Source: JBOGED01 sp050743205
GTDB taxonomy: Bacteria > Actinomycetota > Nitriliruptoria > Euzebyales > Egibacteraceae
Assembly (NCBI GenBank): GCA_050743205.1
Contig: JBOGEA010000062.1
Location: 1-20,568 of the forward strand
Direction of reading: 5' to 3'
DNA length: 20,568 nucleotides
Shown here: positions 7,345-14,549 of the stretch, piece by piece
How the letters are laid out: each line of letters starts with the position of its first letter
Position numbering within the stretch: the first letter of the stretch is position 1
Translations under genes and position numbers: made by a program
Notes under the pieces: generated by a model
Database searches by the model: none
Seen by the model: the letters and a program-made list of their open reading frames with translations, nothing else
Told to the model about the DNA's origin: nothing

Positions 7345-7365
7345 TCGTGCCGCGATTGGTCCGCT

Positions 7366-7815
7366 TCAGGCGGGGCGCCCCGCGACGCGCGTGCTGTCGG
7401 GCCCGCCGGTCTTCTTCCACATCTCGTCGATCCGGTCGATGAGGTCGAGCAGCCGCTGGGCGTCGGCGGTGCTCATCGAGCGCTTCACGGTCGAGCACTG
7501 CTTCAGCGCCTGCCAGCAGATCTCGTGGAGGTCCGGGAACTGCTCGAGGTGCTCAGGCTTGAAGTAGTCGCTCCACAGCACCGAGATGTGGTGCTTGGCG
7601 AGTTCGGTGCGCTCCTCCTTCACCGCAACGCAGCGCTCACGGAACAGCGGATCGTCGCTGTCGTGGTACTTCTCGATGATGCGCAGGCAGGACTCGGCCT
7701 CGATACGGGCCTGCTCGGGGTCGTAGACGCCGCACGGGATGTCGCAGTGGGCGTGGACGCTGTGCGGAGCCCCCGTGCGGTCGATCAGGCTGAGGAAGTG
7801 GGCGATCGGGCGCAT
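7366..7815 (-). CDS. sodN: Nickel superoxide dismutase precursor
   Basis: It converts superoxide to hydrogen peroxide and oxygen using nickel. The diagnostic nickel hook HCDIPCGVYDP is at residues 23-33: His23, Cys24 and Cys28 become His1, Cys2 and Cys6 of the mature enzyme, and Tyr31 is the conserved active-site tyrosine. Residues 1-22 (MRPIAHFLSLIDRTGAPHSVHA) are the leader that must be removed to free the His1 amino group, which ligates nickel. The mature part (about 127 aa) is slightly longer than Streptomyces SodN because of a C-terminal tail ending VAGRPA. ATG 7815 is chosen because AAGGAG lies six bases upstream; ATG 7821 would sit directly against that site. The frame stays open far upstream through repeats, but that would bury the leader. 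The maturation protease gene is divergent next door. Confidence 0.96.
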   Translation of the reverse strand: MRPIAHFLSLIDRTGAPHSVHAHCDIPCGVYDPEQARIEAESCLRIIEKYHDSDDPLFRERCVAVKEERTELAKHHISVLWSDYFKPEHLEQFPDLHEICWQALKQCSTVKRSMSTADAQRLLDLIDRIDEMWKKTGGPDSTRVAGRPA

Positions 7816-7886
7816 GAACATCTCCTTGCTCGCGCTTAATGCAAGTAGTTTGCGAAGAAAGGCAGTCTCCGCGCTTACTCTAGCCA

Positions 7887-8085
7887 GATGACGCACCGGC
7901 AAACGTGGCGGCTTTGCCTGGCTCCAGAGGGGGCCGGTGCGTCTGGCGATGACGCAGCGGCAAACACGGCGGCTTTCTTCAGGCCCAGAGGGGGCCGGTG
8001 CGTCTGGCGATGACGCAGCGGCAAACGTGGCGGCTTTCTTCAGGCCCAAGAGGGGGCCGGTGCGTCTGGCGATGACGCAGCGGCG
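7887..8085. repeat. Tandem ~61-bp repeat array made of sodX start-region copies
   Basis: Units begin at 7887, 7948, 8009 and 8071 (periods 61, 61, 62), each opening with GATGACGCA-CGGC-AAC. The fourth, partial unit is the true 5' end of sodX, so each unit carries a copy of the sodX ATG context. Units contain a GAGGGGG tract and GGTGCGTCTGGC. In unit 1, GACGCACCGGC (7890-7900) is also the reverse complement of GCCGGTGCGTC (7933-7943). The array fills most of the sodN-sodX intergenic space and therefore lies in the promoter or leader of sodX. Confidence 0.9.
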
Positions 8086-8476
8086 AACTCCGTGGATTTG
8101 CCTGGCCGTGCTGGCGCTGCTCGCCGGCGCCTGCCGGCGCCTCGATCGGGTCATGGTTCAGGGCGTGAGCATGGCTCCCGCCCTGCTGCCCGGCGACCGG
8201 CTGCTCGTGCTGCGCACCCGCCGTGTGCGCGTGGGCGACCTGGTGGTTGCGCGGGACCCGCGTGAGCCGGCCCGTGAGCTGGTCAAGCGCCTGGTGGAGA
8301 TCACGCCCCAGGGTGAGCTGGTCTGCCATGGCGACAATGCCGAGTCGAGCACGGACAGCCGCGCGTACGGCGCGTTGCCGGCCGGCTGTCTGGTCGGCCG
8401 GGCGCTCTACCGCTACGCGCCGCCGGCGCGGTCGGGCCTCATGCGGTCTGGCGCTGTGAGAGGTCGCCGGCGATGA
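8072..8476 (+). CDS. sodX: Nickel-type superoxide dismutase maturation protease (S26 signal-peptidase-like)
   Basis: This 134-aa protein resembles type I signal peptidases reduced to a minimal core, as in the SodX/SodT family that trims the Ni-SOD leader. Ser33 in GVSMAPALLPGD is the predicted nucleophile and Lys72 in ELVKRLVEI the general base. The box GDNAESSTDSRAYGALP (about residues 86-102) is the usual third conserved region. Residues 9-20 form a short hydrophobic segment. Start ATG 8072 is the last of several repeated ATGs and GTG 8060 is an alternative next to a GAGGGGG tract; longer starts would translate the repeat array. The gene is divergent from its substrate gene sodN. Its last 38 bases overlap the end of ino1 on the other strand, encoding an Arg-rich tail (RGRRR). 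Confidence 0.9.
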   Translation: MTQRRTPWICLAVLALLAGACRRLDRVMVQGVSMAPALLPGDRLLVLRTRRVRVGDLVVARDPREPARELVKRLVEITPQGELVCHGDNAESSTDSRAYGALPAGCLVGRALYRYAPPARSGLMRSGAVRGRRR

Positions 8477-9554
8477 ACTCCTCGACCATCCGGTGGCAGA
8501 CGTCGTCGGGGAACTGGGCTGGCGGGGATTTCATGAAGTAGCTCGACGGCCCCAGCAGCGGGCCGCTGATGCCGCGGTCGCGGGCGACTTTCGCGCAGCG
8601 CACCGCGTCGATCACGACGCCGGCGCTGTTGGGCGAGTCCCAGACCTCCAGCTTCAGCTCGATGTTCAGCGGGACGTCGCCGAAGTTGCGGCCCTCCATC
8701 CGGATGTAGGCCCACTTGCGGTCCTCCAGCCAGGGGACATGGTCGCTGGGGCCGATGTGGATCTTGTCCCGTGGGATGCCGTCGCGCAGCTGGGAGGTGA
8801 CCGACTGCGTCTTCGAGATCTTCTTCGACGTCAGCCGGGACCGCTCCAGCATGTTCATGAAGTCCATGTTGCCGCCGAAGTTCAGCTGGTAGGTCCGGTC
8901 GATGGCGACCCCCCGGTCCTCGAACAGGCGGGTGAGGATCCGGTGGGTGATCGTGGCGCCCACCTGGCTCTTGATGTCGTCGCCGATGATCGGCAGGCCA
9001 GCGTCGCTGAAGCGCTGCGCCCACAGCGGATCGCTGGCGATGAACGCGGGGAGGCAGTTCACGAAGGCGACCCCGGCCTCCAGCGCCGCGCTCGCGTAGA
9101 ACCGGGCGGCGTCCTCGCTGCCCACTGGCAGGTAGGAGACGAGCACGTCGGCGCCGGCTCGGCGCAGCTCGCCGGCGACGTCGACCGGGGCCAGATCGCT
9201 CTCCTCGCACACGGCGCGGTAGAACTCGCCGAATCCGTCCAGGGTGGGACCGCGGACGACCTCGACCCCCAGCGGCGGAACCTCGGCGAACTTGATGGTG
9301 TTGTTGGGCGGCGCGGCGATGGCTTCGGCCAGGTCACGGCCGACCTTCTTCGCATCCACGTCGAAAGCGGCCACAAACTCGAGGTCGCGCACGTGATAGC
9401 CCCCGAGATCGACATGCATCAGGCCCGGCACTCGCTCGCCGGGATCGGCGTCGCGGTAGTAGTGGACCCCCTGCACCAGCGAGCTGGCGCAGTTGCCCAC
9501 GCCGGCGATCGCGACGCGCACCGTCCCATCACCGCGACGGCCTCGACTGCCCAT
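8439..9554 (-). CDS. ino1: Inositol-3-phosphate synthase (actinobacterial Ino1)
   Basis: It isomerises glucose 6-phosphate to 1D-myo-inositol 3-phosphate with NAD+ as cofactor, feeding phosphatidylinositol and mycothiol synthesis in Actinobacteria. The 371-aa protein has the N-terminal dinucleotide motif VAIAGVGNCASSLVQG (residues 14-29), then FNCLPAFIAS-type and QLNFGGNMDFMNM segments, and the catalytic-site region IGDDIKSQVGATITHR and KKISKTQSV typical of this short actinobacterial form. ATG 9554 has AAGGAG six bases upstream; this ribosome site overlaps the TAA of padR. Only 10 bases separate the two genes, so they form an operon. The 3' end overlaps sodX tail to tail. Confidence 0.95.
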   Translation of the reverse strand: MGSRGRRGDGTVRVAIAGVGNCASSLVQGVHYYRDADPGERVPGLMHVDLGGYHVRDLEFVAAFDVDAKKVGRDLAEAIAAPPNNTIKFAEVPPLGVEVVRGPTLDGFGEFYRAVCEESDLAPVDVAGELRRAGADVLVSYLPVGSEDAARFYASAALEAGVAFVNCLPAFIASDPLWAQRFSDAGLPIIGDDIKSQVGATITHRILTRLFEDRGVAIDRTYQLNFGGNMDFMNMLERSRLTSKKISKTQSVTSQLRDGIPRDKIHIGPSDHVPWLEDRKWAYIRMEGRNFGDVPLNIELKLEVWDSPNSAGVVIDAVRCAKVARDRGISGPLLGPSSYFMKSPPAQFPDDVCHRMVEEFIAGDLSQRQTA

Positions 9555-9564
9555 GAAAATCTCC

Positions 9565-10209
9565 TTACTCCATATTCGTGAGAGGAGGCCGCGCGCGCCG
9601 CGCCGGCCTGCCGACCATGCCTTGCTCCGGGGCGGGCGCATCGGGCTGCTCCGGAGACTGCGGGGCTCCACCGGGGGGCTCCTCGGCGACCGCGGGGTCG
9701 ATCGCCGCGCGCTCGGCCGCGATCAGCTCGTCGAGCCAGCGCAGGTCGTGCTCCGCGAGGTCCATCCCGTGGCGGGTGAGCTTGAGGATGTACTCGTCGC
9801 AGCGCGCGTTGCGCATGCAGCGGCGGCCCTCGGCGAGCTTGTCCTCCAGGGTGGCTTTGCGCCGCTCGAGGAGGCGGATGCGGGTCTCGGGCTTGAGGTA
9901 GCGGAAGAACGCGAGGCGGAGCGGGAACTTCTCCTCCTCCCACGCGCTGCTCGCGCCCTCGGCGATCAGGTCCATGAACTCGGCGTGGCCGGCGTCCGTG
10001 ATCCGGTACACCTGCCTGCGCCGGGACGTCTGATCGCCGACCAGGAACTTCTCGATGAACCCACGCCGCTCCAGCTTCTGCAGCGTGGGATAGATCGACC
10101 CGAACGACACGCTCCAGAAGAACCCGAGCCGCTGCCCGAGCTGCTTGCGCAGCTCGTAGCCATGCATCTCTCGCTCTTTGAGAAGTCCGAGGATGGCCAG
10201 CTCGAGCAC
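9565..10209 (-). CDS. PadR-family transcriptional regulator
   Basis: The first 85 residues form the PadR winged helix (MLELAILGLLKEREMHGYEL, then GSIYPTLQKLERRGFI and RRRQVYRITDAG). Residues about 90-175 are the helical dimerisation part, with SSAWEEEKFPLRLAFFRYL. A Pro/Ala-rich tail of about 35 residues ends in TNME. The gene is directly upstream of ino1 in one transcript, as in Mycobacterium (Rv0047c-Rv0046c), and divergent from the DUF5318 gene. The start is GTG 10209 with a GGAAG about nine bases upstream. Repeated ATGTA/TATAT half-sites 35-70 bp upstream suggest autoregulation. The ligand is unknown. Confidence 0.92.
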   Translation of the reverse strand: MLELAILGLLKEREMHGYELRKQLGQRLGFFWSVSFGSIYPTLQKLERRGFIEKFLVGDQTSRRRQVYRITDAGHAEFMDLIAEGASSAWEEEKFPLRLAFFRYLKPETRIRLLERRKATLEDKLAEGRRCMRNARCDEYILKLTRHGMDLAEHDLRWLDELIAAERAAIDPAVAEEPPGGAPQSPEQPDAPAPEQGMVGRPARRARPPLTNME

Positions 10210-10244
10210 GGGGTGTGTCTTCCTGTCATGCGGAACCGTCGCTG

Positions 10245-10280
10245 CGATGTATCAGCGCGCTATATCGTCATGCTACATCG
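10245..10280. promoter_or_regulatory. Likely PadR operator, three half-sites
   Basis: CGATGTA (10245-10251) is followed by two inverted versions, TATATCG (10261-10267) and TACATCG (10274-10280). CGATGTA and TACATCG are exact reverse complements. PadR proteins commonly bind ATGT/ACAT dyads. The cluster lies between the divergent padR and DUF5318 genes, so binding could affect both directions. Confidence 0.5.
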
Positions 10281-10358
10281 ACCTGTGCGCCTCGCCACGC
10301 CGGTCAAAATCCCCCCTCCCGCTGGACGGGTCATCGGTCGTAAACTCCTGACCAGGCG

Positions 10359-10760
10359 ATGAGAGGTTTCACGGACTATCGGCTGGCCAAGCGGGCGCTC
10401 GTCCGCCAGGTCACACGTGGTGTCGTGCCGGTGCGGGACGTATGCGACGCGCATCCCGAGCTGCTGCGCGCCGCCCGCAACGTGGGCACGGCGACGCACC
10501 GGACGTGTCCCATCTGCCGGCTGGCGGACGACCGCGCCGACGTGCCGTTGGACGAGACGGAGACGCTGCGGGTCGTCACCTATGTCTTCGGCGACGATCT
10601 GCGCCAGAAGTCCGGTCATATCGTGTGGACGCGCCACGAGTTGGACGGCCTGGCGCGGCAGCACCATTCGTTCACCGCCTACGTCGTCGAGTGCTGCCTC
10701 GTCTGCGGCTGGAACCACCTGGTCTCCAGCTACCTGCTCGGACGGGCCCACGCCGGCTGA
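10359..10760 (+). CDS. DUF5318 family protein
   Basis: This 133-aa protein matches the actinobacterial DUF5318 family (Rv0049-like). It starts MRGFTDYRLAKRALVRQV, has VCDAHPELLRAARNVG and ends ECCLVCGWNHLVSSYLLG. Cys50 and Cys53 (CPIC) with Cys113 and Cys116 (CLVC) look like a zinc ribbon. The function is not known. It nearly always precedes a class A PBP gene, here 73 bp downstream on the same strand, which suggests a role in or co-regulation with cell-wall synthesis. No strong ribosome site is visible before ATG 10359. Confidence 0.9.
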   Translation: MRGFTDYRLAKRALVRQVTRGVVPVRDVCDAHPELLRAARNVGTATHRTCPICRLADDRADVPLDETETLRVVTYVFGDDLRQKSGHIVWTRHELDGLARQHHSFTAYVVECCLVCGWNHLVSSYLLGRAHAG

Positions 10761-10833
10761 GCTCATCTCGGCCGAACGGCAGTACAGGGTATGAATCGGG
10801 GCACATCTTCAGCGGCTGGCACAATCACCTGCC

Positions 10834-13371
10834 ATGAGTCGCGAGCGCGGGGTCGTTCACAGGTGGCGTGGCCGCCTGATGGCCGGCCCGAGGCAGCAGT
10901 CTCCAGAGCAGAGCCGTCCACCTGTGGCGCGCGGGTCGGCGGTGTATGCCACGAATGACGGGCTCAACCCAGCGCTGCACACCGCTGTACGCCCACCAGG
11001 GCAGCTCTGGCCCCCGTCGCCGGAGTCCCACCCACCCAGTTCCATGCCGCGGCAAGGAGGACCCGTCCAGCGCCGCAAGCGGTGGCTGCGCCGCATCATC
11101 GTGTCGACGCTCCTGTTCCCGGTCCTCACCGTCGGGTTCGCCCTGACGGCCCTGTTCTTCTATTTCTTCAATGCGGTGCCGCTGTCCGCGGACATCGGGT
11201 CGAAGCCGACGGTGATCCTGGACTCGACCGGGCAGGTCGAGTTCGCCACCCTCTCACCCGAGTTCGCCCGCGAGGAGGTGGCGATCGGCGAGCTGTGCCA
11301 GAAGGGCCGGCGCCATGTCTGCGACGCGGTCCTGGCCGCTGAGGACGCGGGCTTCTACCAGCACCGCGGCGTCAGCGTCCCCGGCATCGTCCGCGCCGCC
11401 CTGCGCAACCTGCTGAAAGGCCAGATCGCTCAGGGCGGCTCGACCATCAGCCAGCAGTACATCAAGACCGTCACCGGCGACGACGAGCGGACCCCCCTCC
11501 GCAAGATCCGCGAGGCCGCGCTCGCGATGAAGCTGGAGCGTGAGTACTCCAAGGACGAGATCCTGGAGCTGTACCTCAACTCCATCTACTTCGGGCGCGG
11601 CGCGTACGGCATCCAGGCCGCCGCTCAGGCGTACTTCAACGTGGACGCCAAAGACCTGAGCGTCGCCCAAGCCGCGCAGCTCGCCGGCGTGATTCCCGCC
11701 CCGTCCGCCTACGATCCGGTGGAGAACCCCGAGGCCGCCGCCCGCCGCTACCGCTACGTGATCGACCGGATGCTGGCGTTGACCTGGCTGGACCCCGTCA
11801 CCGCCGACCAGCTGCTCGCGGCGCCGCCCAGGACCCAGGAGCGCGAGGACATCAGCTTCAACGACGCGCCGTTCTACCTCGACATCGTCCGCAGAGAGCT
11901 GGAGCGCGAGCTGGGCGATGAGATCTACACAGGCCTGCGGGTGACGACCACCCTTGATCTCGGTGTCCAGAAGCACGCCCAAGAGGCGTACGACGAGGCC
12001 TTCGCAGCCATCGACCCGACGGGCGCGCTCGTCGCGCTGGACCCTCGGACCGGTGGGATCGTGGCCCTCGTCGGTGGCGAGAACTACCAGACCGACCAGT
12101 TCAACCTCGCCACCGCGCCGCGCCAGGCGGGTTCGACCTTCAAGCTGTTCACGCTCGCCGCCTGGATCGAAGACGGCAAATCTCCTGACAGCTACTTCGA
12201 CGCCCCCGCCAAGATCGTGCTGCCCGGGGTCGACAACGGCGAGGACTGGACGGTCAACAACTACGAGAAGATCGCGTACCCACCCATCAGCCTGCGCCGG
12301 GCCACCTGGGATTCGGTGAACACCGTCTACGCCCAGGTCCAGCAGCAGGTGGGGCCCAGGGCGACCGCTGACATCGCGAGCCGCGCCATGGGGCGGGAGG
12401 GCAAAGACGCGTTCCCACCGTTCGCCTCGCTGGTGCTCGGCACCGCGGAGATCACCCCGCTGCAGCTCGCTGAGGCCTACAACACCTTCGCAAGCGGCGG
12501 CATCCACCGGTCAGCCTTCGCCGTCGTCGAGGCGCGCCGGGACGACACCGTCGTGTATCGGCACCATGACGCGGGCGAGCGCGTGATCAGCAAGAAGGCC
12601 GCCTGGGGTGTGACCGACGTCCTCAAGGGCGTTCTCACCGACGGCAGCGGCTGGCGCGCACGCTTCGGTCGCGTCGCTGCGGGCAAGACCGGTACGACAC
12701 AGGACTACGGTGACGCGTGGTTCGCCGGCTACACACCCACCCTCACCGCGGTGGTGTGGATGGGCAACCGGGACAACAATCACACGATGCCAGGCGAGCC
12801 GACCGGCGGTGACCTGCCCGCGATCACGTGGGGCCGGTTCATGTCCGCGACGTTGAGAGGCATCCAGGCGCAGAGCTTCCCGAAACCCGATTTGGGCGAC
12901 CTGATCGTCGTGCGGGAGAGCCCCGAGCCCCTGGCCGACCCTGACGACGCCGAATGCGCCGATCACCAGATCACCTTCGACGGCGCTGGCGCCGAGGACG
13001 ATCACGCGGAAGAGGATCAGGAGGCCACCGCCACGTCCGCATGCCTCGATGCCGGCGAGTCCAACACCCTGGATTTCGGCCATGAGGATCCCAGCGATGA
13101 GCCTTCAGGGGACGAGAGCACCGGCACCACGGGGAGCATCGACCGACCGATCCGATCGAGGGTCACTCCTGACGACGGCTTCTCCTTCGAGCACGAGGAC
13201 GAGGAGTCCGAGCAGTCCGAGGACCGTTACGAGGGGAGCATCCAACGCGGGCGTGACGGGAACTCCCGAAGCCTGTTCGACCCAAACGGTCGCTCAGGCT
13301 CCCCCGATGGAGCCGACGCCACCCGCATCCCAGGCCACGATCGCAACAGCCGGCCCCCCGACCCCGACTGA
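10834..13371 (+). CDS. Class A penicillin-binding protein (transglycosylase/transpeptidase)
   Basis: This 845-aa bifunctional enzyme polymerises and cross-links peptidoglycan at the membrane; it is the PonA-type protein of this conserved locus. Residues 1-87 are a Pro/Arg-rich cytosolic tail and 88-112 a transmembrane anchor. The GT51 domain spans about 125-305, with catalytic Glu170 in EDAGFYQHRGV and the QGGSTISQQYIK motif. The transpeptidase domain spans about 385-680: Ser434 and Lys437 in GSTFK, SVN at 494-496 and KTGTT at 618-622, so all three catalytic motifs are intact. Residues about 695-845 are an acidic, Asp/Glu/Ser-rich, low-complexity extension. No clear ribosome site precedes ATG 10834; ATG 11044 would remove the N-terminal tail but keep both domains. 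Confidence 0.95.
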   Translation: MSRERGVVHRWRGRLMAGPRQQSPEQSRPPVARGSAVYATNDGLNPALHTAVRPPGQLWPPSPESHPPSSMPRQGGPVQRRKRWLRRIIVSTLLFPVLTVGFALTALFFYFFNAVPLSADIGSKPTVILDSTGQVEFATLSPEFAREEVAIGELCQKGRRHVCDAVLAAEDAGFYQHRGVSVPGIVRAALRNLLKGQIAQGGSTISQQYIKTVTGDDERTPLRKIREAALAMKLEREYSKDEILELYLNSIYFGRGAYGIQAAAQAYFNVDAKDLSVAQAAQLAGVIPAPSAYDPVENPEAAARRYRYVIDRMLALTWLDPVTADQLLAAPPRTQEREDISFNDAPFYLDIVRRELERELGDEIYTGLRVTTTLDLGVQKHAQEAYDEAFAAIDPTGALVALDPRTGGIVALVGGENYQTDQFNLATAPRQAGSTFKLFTLAAWIEDGKSPDSYFDAPAKIVLPGVDNGEDWTVNNYEKIAYPPISLRRATWDSVNTVYAQVQQQVGPRATADIASRAMGREGKDAFPPFASLVLGTAEITPLQLAEAYNTFASGGIHRSAFAVVEARRDDTVVYRHHDAGERVISKKAAWGVTDVLKGVLTDGSGWRARFGRVAAGKTGTTQDYGDAWFAGYTPTLTAVVWMGNRDNNHTMPGEPTGGDLPAITWGRFMSATLRGIQAQSFPKPDLGDLIVVRESPEPLADPDDAECADHQITFDGAGAEDDHAEEDQEATATSACLDAGESNTLDFGHEDPSDEPSGDESTGTTGSIDRPIRSRVTPDDGFSFEHEDEESEQSEDRYEGSIQRGRDGNSRSLFDPNGRSGSPDGADATRIPGHDRNSRPPDPD

Positions 13372-13441
13372 CCCCTCACCGCCCAGGCCTTCCGCTCCCG
13401 ATTGCGTCCCCACCCAACCCCGCCATACACTGTCCTCCCCA

Positions 13442-13512
13442 GCGGGTGTAGTTCAATGGCAGAACACGAGCTTCCCAAGCTCGCAATGGGGGTTCGATTC
13501 CCCTCACCCGCT
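13442..13512 (+). tRNA. tRNA-Gly (anticodon CCC)
   Basis: A full cloverleaf can be folded: acceptor stem GCGGGTG (13442-13448) / CACCCGC (13505-13511) with discriminator T; D arm GTTC...GAAC; anticodon stem CGAGC/GCTCG with loop TTCCCAA, giving CCC at 13474-13476; T loop TTCGATT (13493-13499) on a GGGGG/CCCCT stem. CCA is not encoded. It reads GGG codons. Its 3' half is repeated at 15142, which marks it as a probable integration site. Confidence 0.95.
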
Positions 13513-13558
13513 CTCATTCCATGGCGTTGAGCTGCCCAAACGCGGTGATGTCATCGTG
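13472..13558 (+). repeat. tRNA-Gly 3'-end direct repeat, copy 1 (att-like)
   Basis: From the anticodon loop of tRNA-Gly to 46 bases past its 3' end, this matches 15142-15228 at a constant offset of 1670 bases. The tRNA part (41 bases) differs once, at 13491. The next 18 bases are diverged, and the last 28 bases (13531-13558) are identical. A repeated tRNA 3' half is the classic footprint of a site-specifically integrated element. Confidence 0.8.
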
Positions 13559-13711
13559 CATGGCGATCTGCCCGCCAGGCGGCTGTCTGGCAGCCGGCAC
13601 CGCCGGGTGCGGGTCGCCGACGTGGTGGCGTTCGGCCGGCGGCGCGACGAGCGGCGAGCCTTGATCGCCGAGGCGGTGAATGGGCTGGTCGACGCAGGGG
13701 CCGAGTACTGA
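13527..13711 (+). pseudogene. C-terminal remnant of an excisionase-like (HTH_17) antitoxin
   Basis: The plus frame reads ELPKRGDVIVHGDLPARRL, then SRHRRVRVADVVAFGRRRDERR and ends GLVDAGAEY. The Arg-rich RHRRVRVADVVAFGRRRD block is the typical end of the MerR/excisionase-type DNA-binding antitoxins paired with PIN toxins. The N-terminal recognition helix is missing, because the frame begins inside the att-like repeat that follows the tRNA. A PIN-domain remnant starts 11 bases after the stop, as expected for the pair. Confidence 0.55.
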
Positions 13712-13722
13712 CCGGCCGACCT

Positions 13723-13950
13723 ATGCGTCCTCGGGACAGGGTGTTCGTCGACACCGCGACGCTCTACCCGATCTGGCTGGCCGATCTGGTGCTGCGCCTG
13801 GCTGAAGTGGGGATGTTCGAGTTGCTCTGGTCTGATCATCCCTTGCCGAGGTTGAGCGAGTCCTCGTGGTCTCAAGGGGGTCTGCCCCCGGATCGGGCGC
13901 GCTACTCGCTCAACTCTTACGACGACATCCCCACGACGTGCTCGCGGTGA
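13723..13950 (+). pseudogene. PIN-domain toxin remnant
   Basis: It starts MRPRDRVFVDTATLYPIWLADLVLRLAE, then FELLWSDHPL, clearly the N-terminal half of a PIN ribonuclease toxin (usual VDTNVLYP; here Asn is replaced by Ala). After 13846 the family sequence (AEVERVLV) continues in another frame for about ten residues, then returns to the first frame as GLPPDRARYSLNS. The C-terminal half, with the last metal ligands, is lost. Two indels and truncation mark a dead gene. A 34-codon frame at 13961-14065 may be further debris. Confidence 0.6.
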
Positions 13951-14122
13951 CCGACGGGGCATGGGCGCCTCGCTCTGGGTCCCACTCTTGCGCGGCGAGG
14001 TACTCAAGCGGCTTGCTGCCGCCGGTCTCCATCGCTTCGCCACCCACGCCATGGAACTGTCTTGACCGAGCAGCAGATTCTGACCAGTCGGCCATCGCCT
14101 CCGACATCAGGTCAGCGCAATC

Positions 14123-14549
14123 CTACGATTCCGTGGATTCGAAAAGCGCATAGGTGTCGGCCGGCGTGAGTACGGGTGGTTTGGGATCGTTCATACGTAG
14201 CAGGTCGGAGTCGCCCGAGACGATGTAGTCGGCTTCAGGCTTCAGTTTCCCGCGCGAGAGCGACCAGATAGTCATCGTCAGGATCTGCGGTGGCACCGGC
14301 GAGCACATCAGGGTCATCGTACAGGACCGTTTCGTCACGGATGCGTTGAACGTATGCCTGTGCGGTAGCCGCGTCCAGCCATCTGCGGAACTTCGGTCGC
14401 GTCAGCACTTCCTCGAGTTCCGCGAACAGGGTGGGACAGCCGACAAGCTCGAACGGTCGTTGCGTGAGCCACAGGTCGACGAGTCGAGCGCAGGTTCCAG
14501 CAGAGATCGCGGCCGAGATGAGCACGTTGGGATCGACGACGAGTCGCAC
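14123..14549 (-). pseudogene. VapC-type PIN toxin broken by a 7-bp tandem duplication
   Basis: The gene starts MRLVVDPNVLISAAISAGT (Asp6 and the DxN pattern of PIN nucleases), with LFAELEEVLTRPKFRRWL and DPDDDYLVALARE following. Then TGA ends the frame at 14235. The expected continuation, ADYIVSGDSDLLRMN to FESTES, is present in another frame and ends at 14123. At the junction GGCTTCA is duplicated in tandem (14231-14237, 14238-14244); removing one copy restores a 139-residue PIN protein without other change. PIN toxins cleave RNA. As it stands the protein lacks its C-terminal acidic residue region and should be inactive. GTG 14549 shares one base with the antitoxin stop (TAGTG), giving translational coupling. 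Confidence 0.85.

Noticed and set aside
7830..7860. Possible Nur (nickel regulator) box ahead of sodN
   Set aside because: GCAA-N5-TTGC (7841-7853) and a TTGC...GCAA pair are present, but orientation or spacing differs from the TTGCaa-N5-ttGCAA form I recall, so the match is weak.
7937..8071. Upstream start for sodX inside the repeats
   Set aside because: It only adds translated repeat units; S26 family homology and the hydrophobic segment begin after ATG 8072.
7887..8085. CRISPR array
   Set aside because: Units are contiguous near-identical 61-bp repeats without unique spacers, and there are no cas genes.
7816..8154. Upstream extension of the sodN frame through the repeat array
   Set aside because: It would add over 100 residues of repeat translation before the leader; AAGGAG six bases before ATG 7815 and the known short Ni-SOD propeptide fit the short form.
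8493..9581. Plus-strand frame opposite ino1
   Set aside because: Complementary shadow of a highly conserved gene; no domain seen.
11254..12507. Minus-strand frame opposite the PBP
   Set aside because: Shadow of codon-biased coding sequence, no recognised motif.
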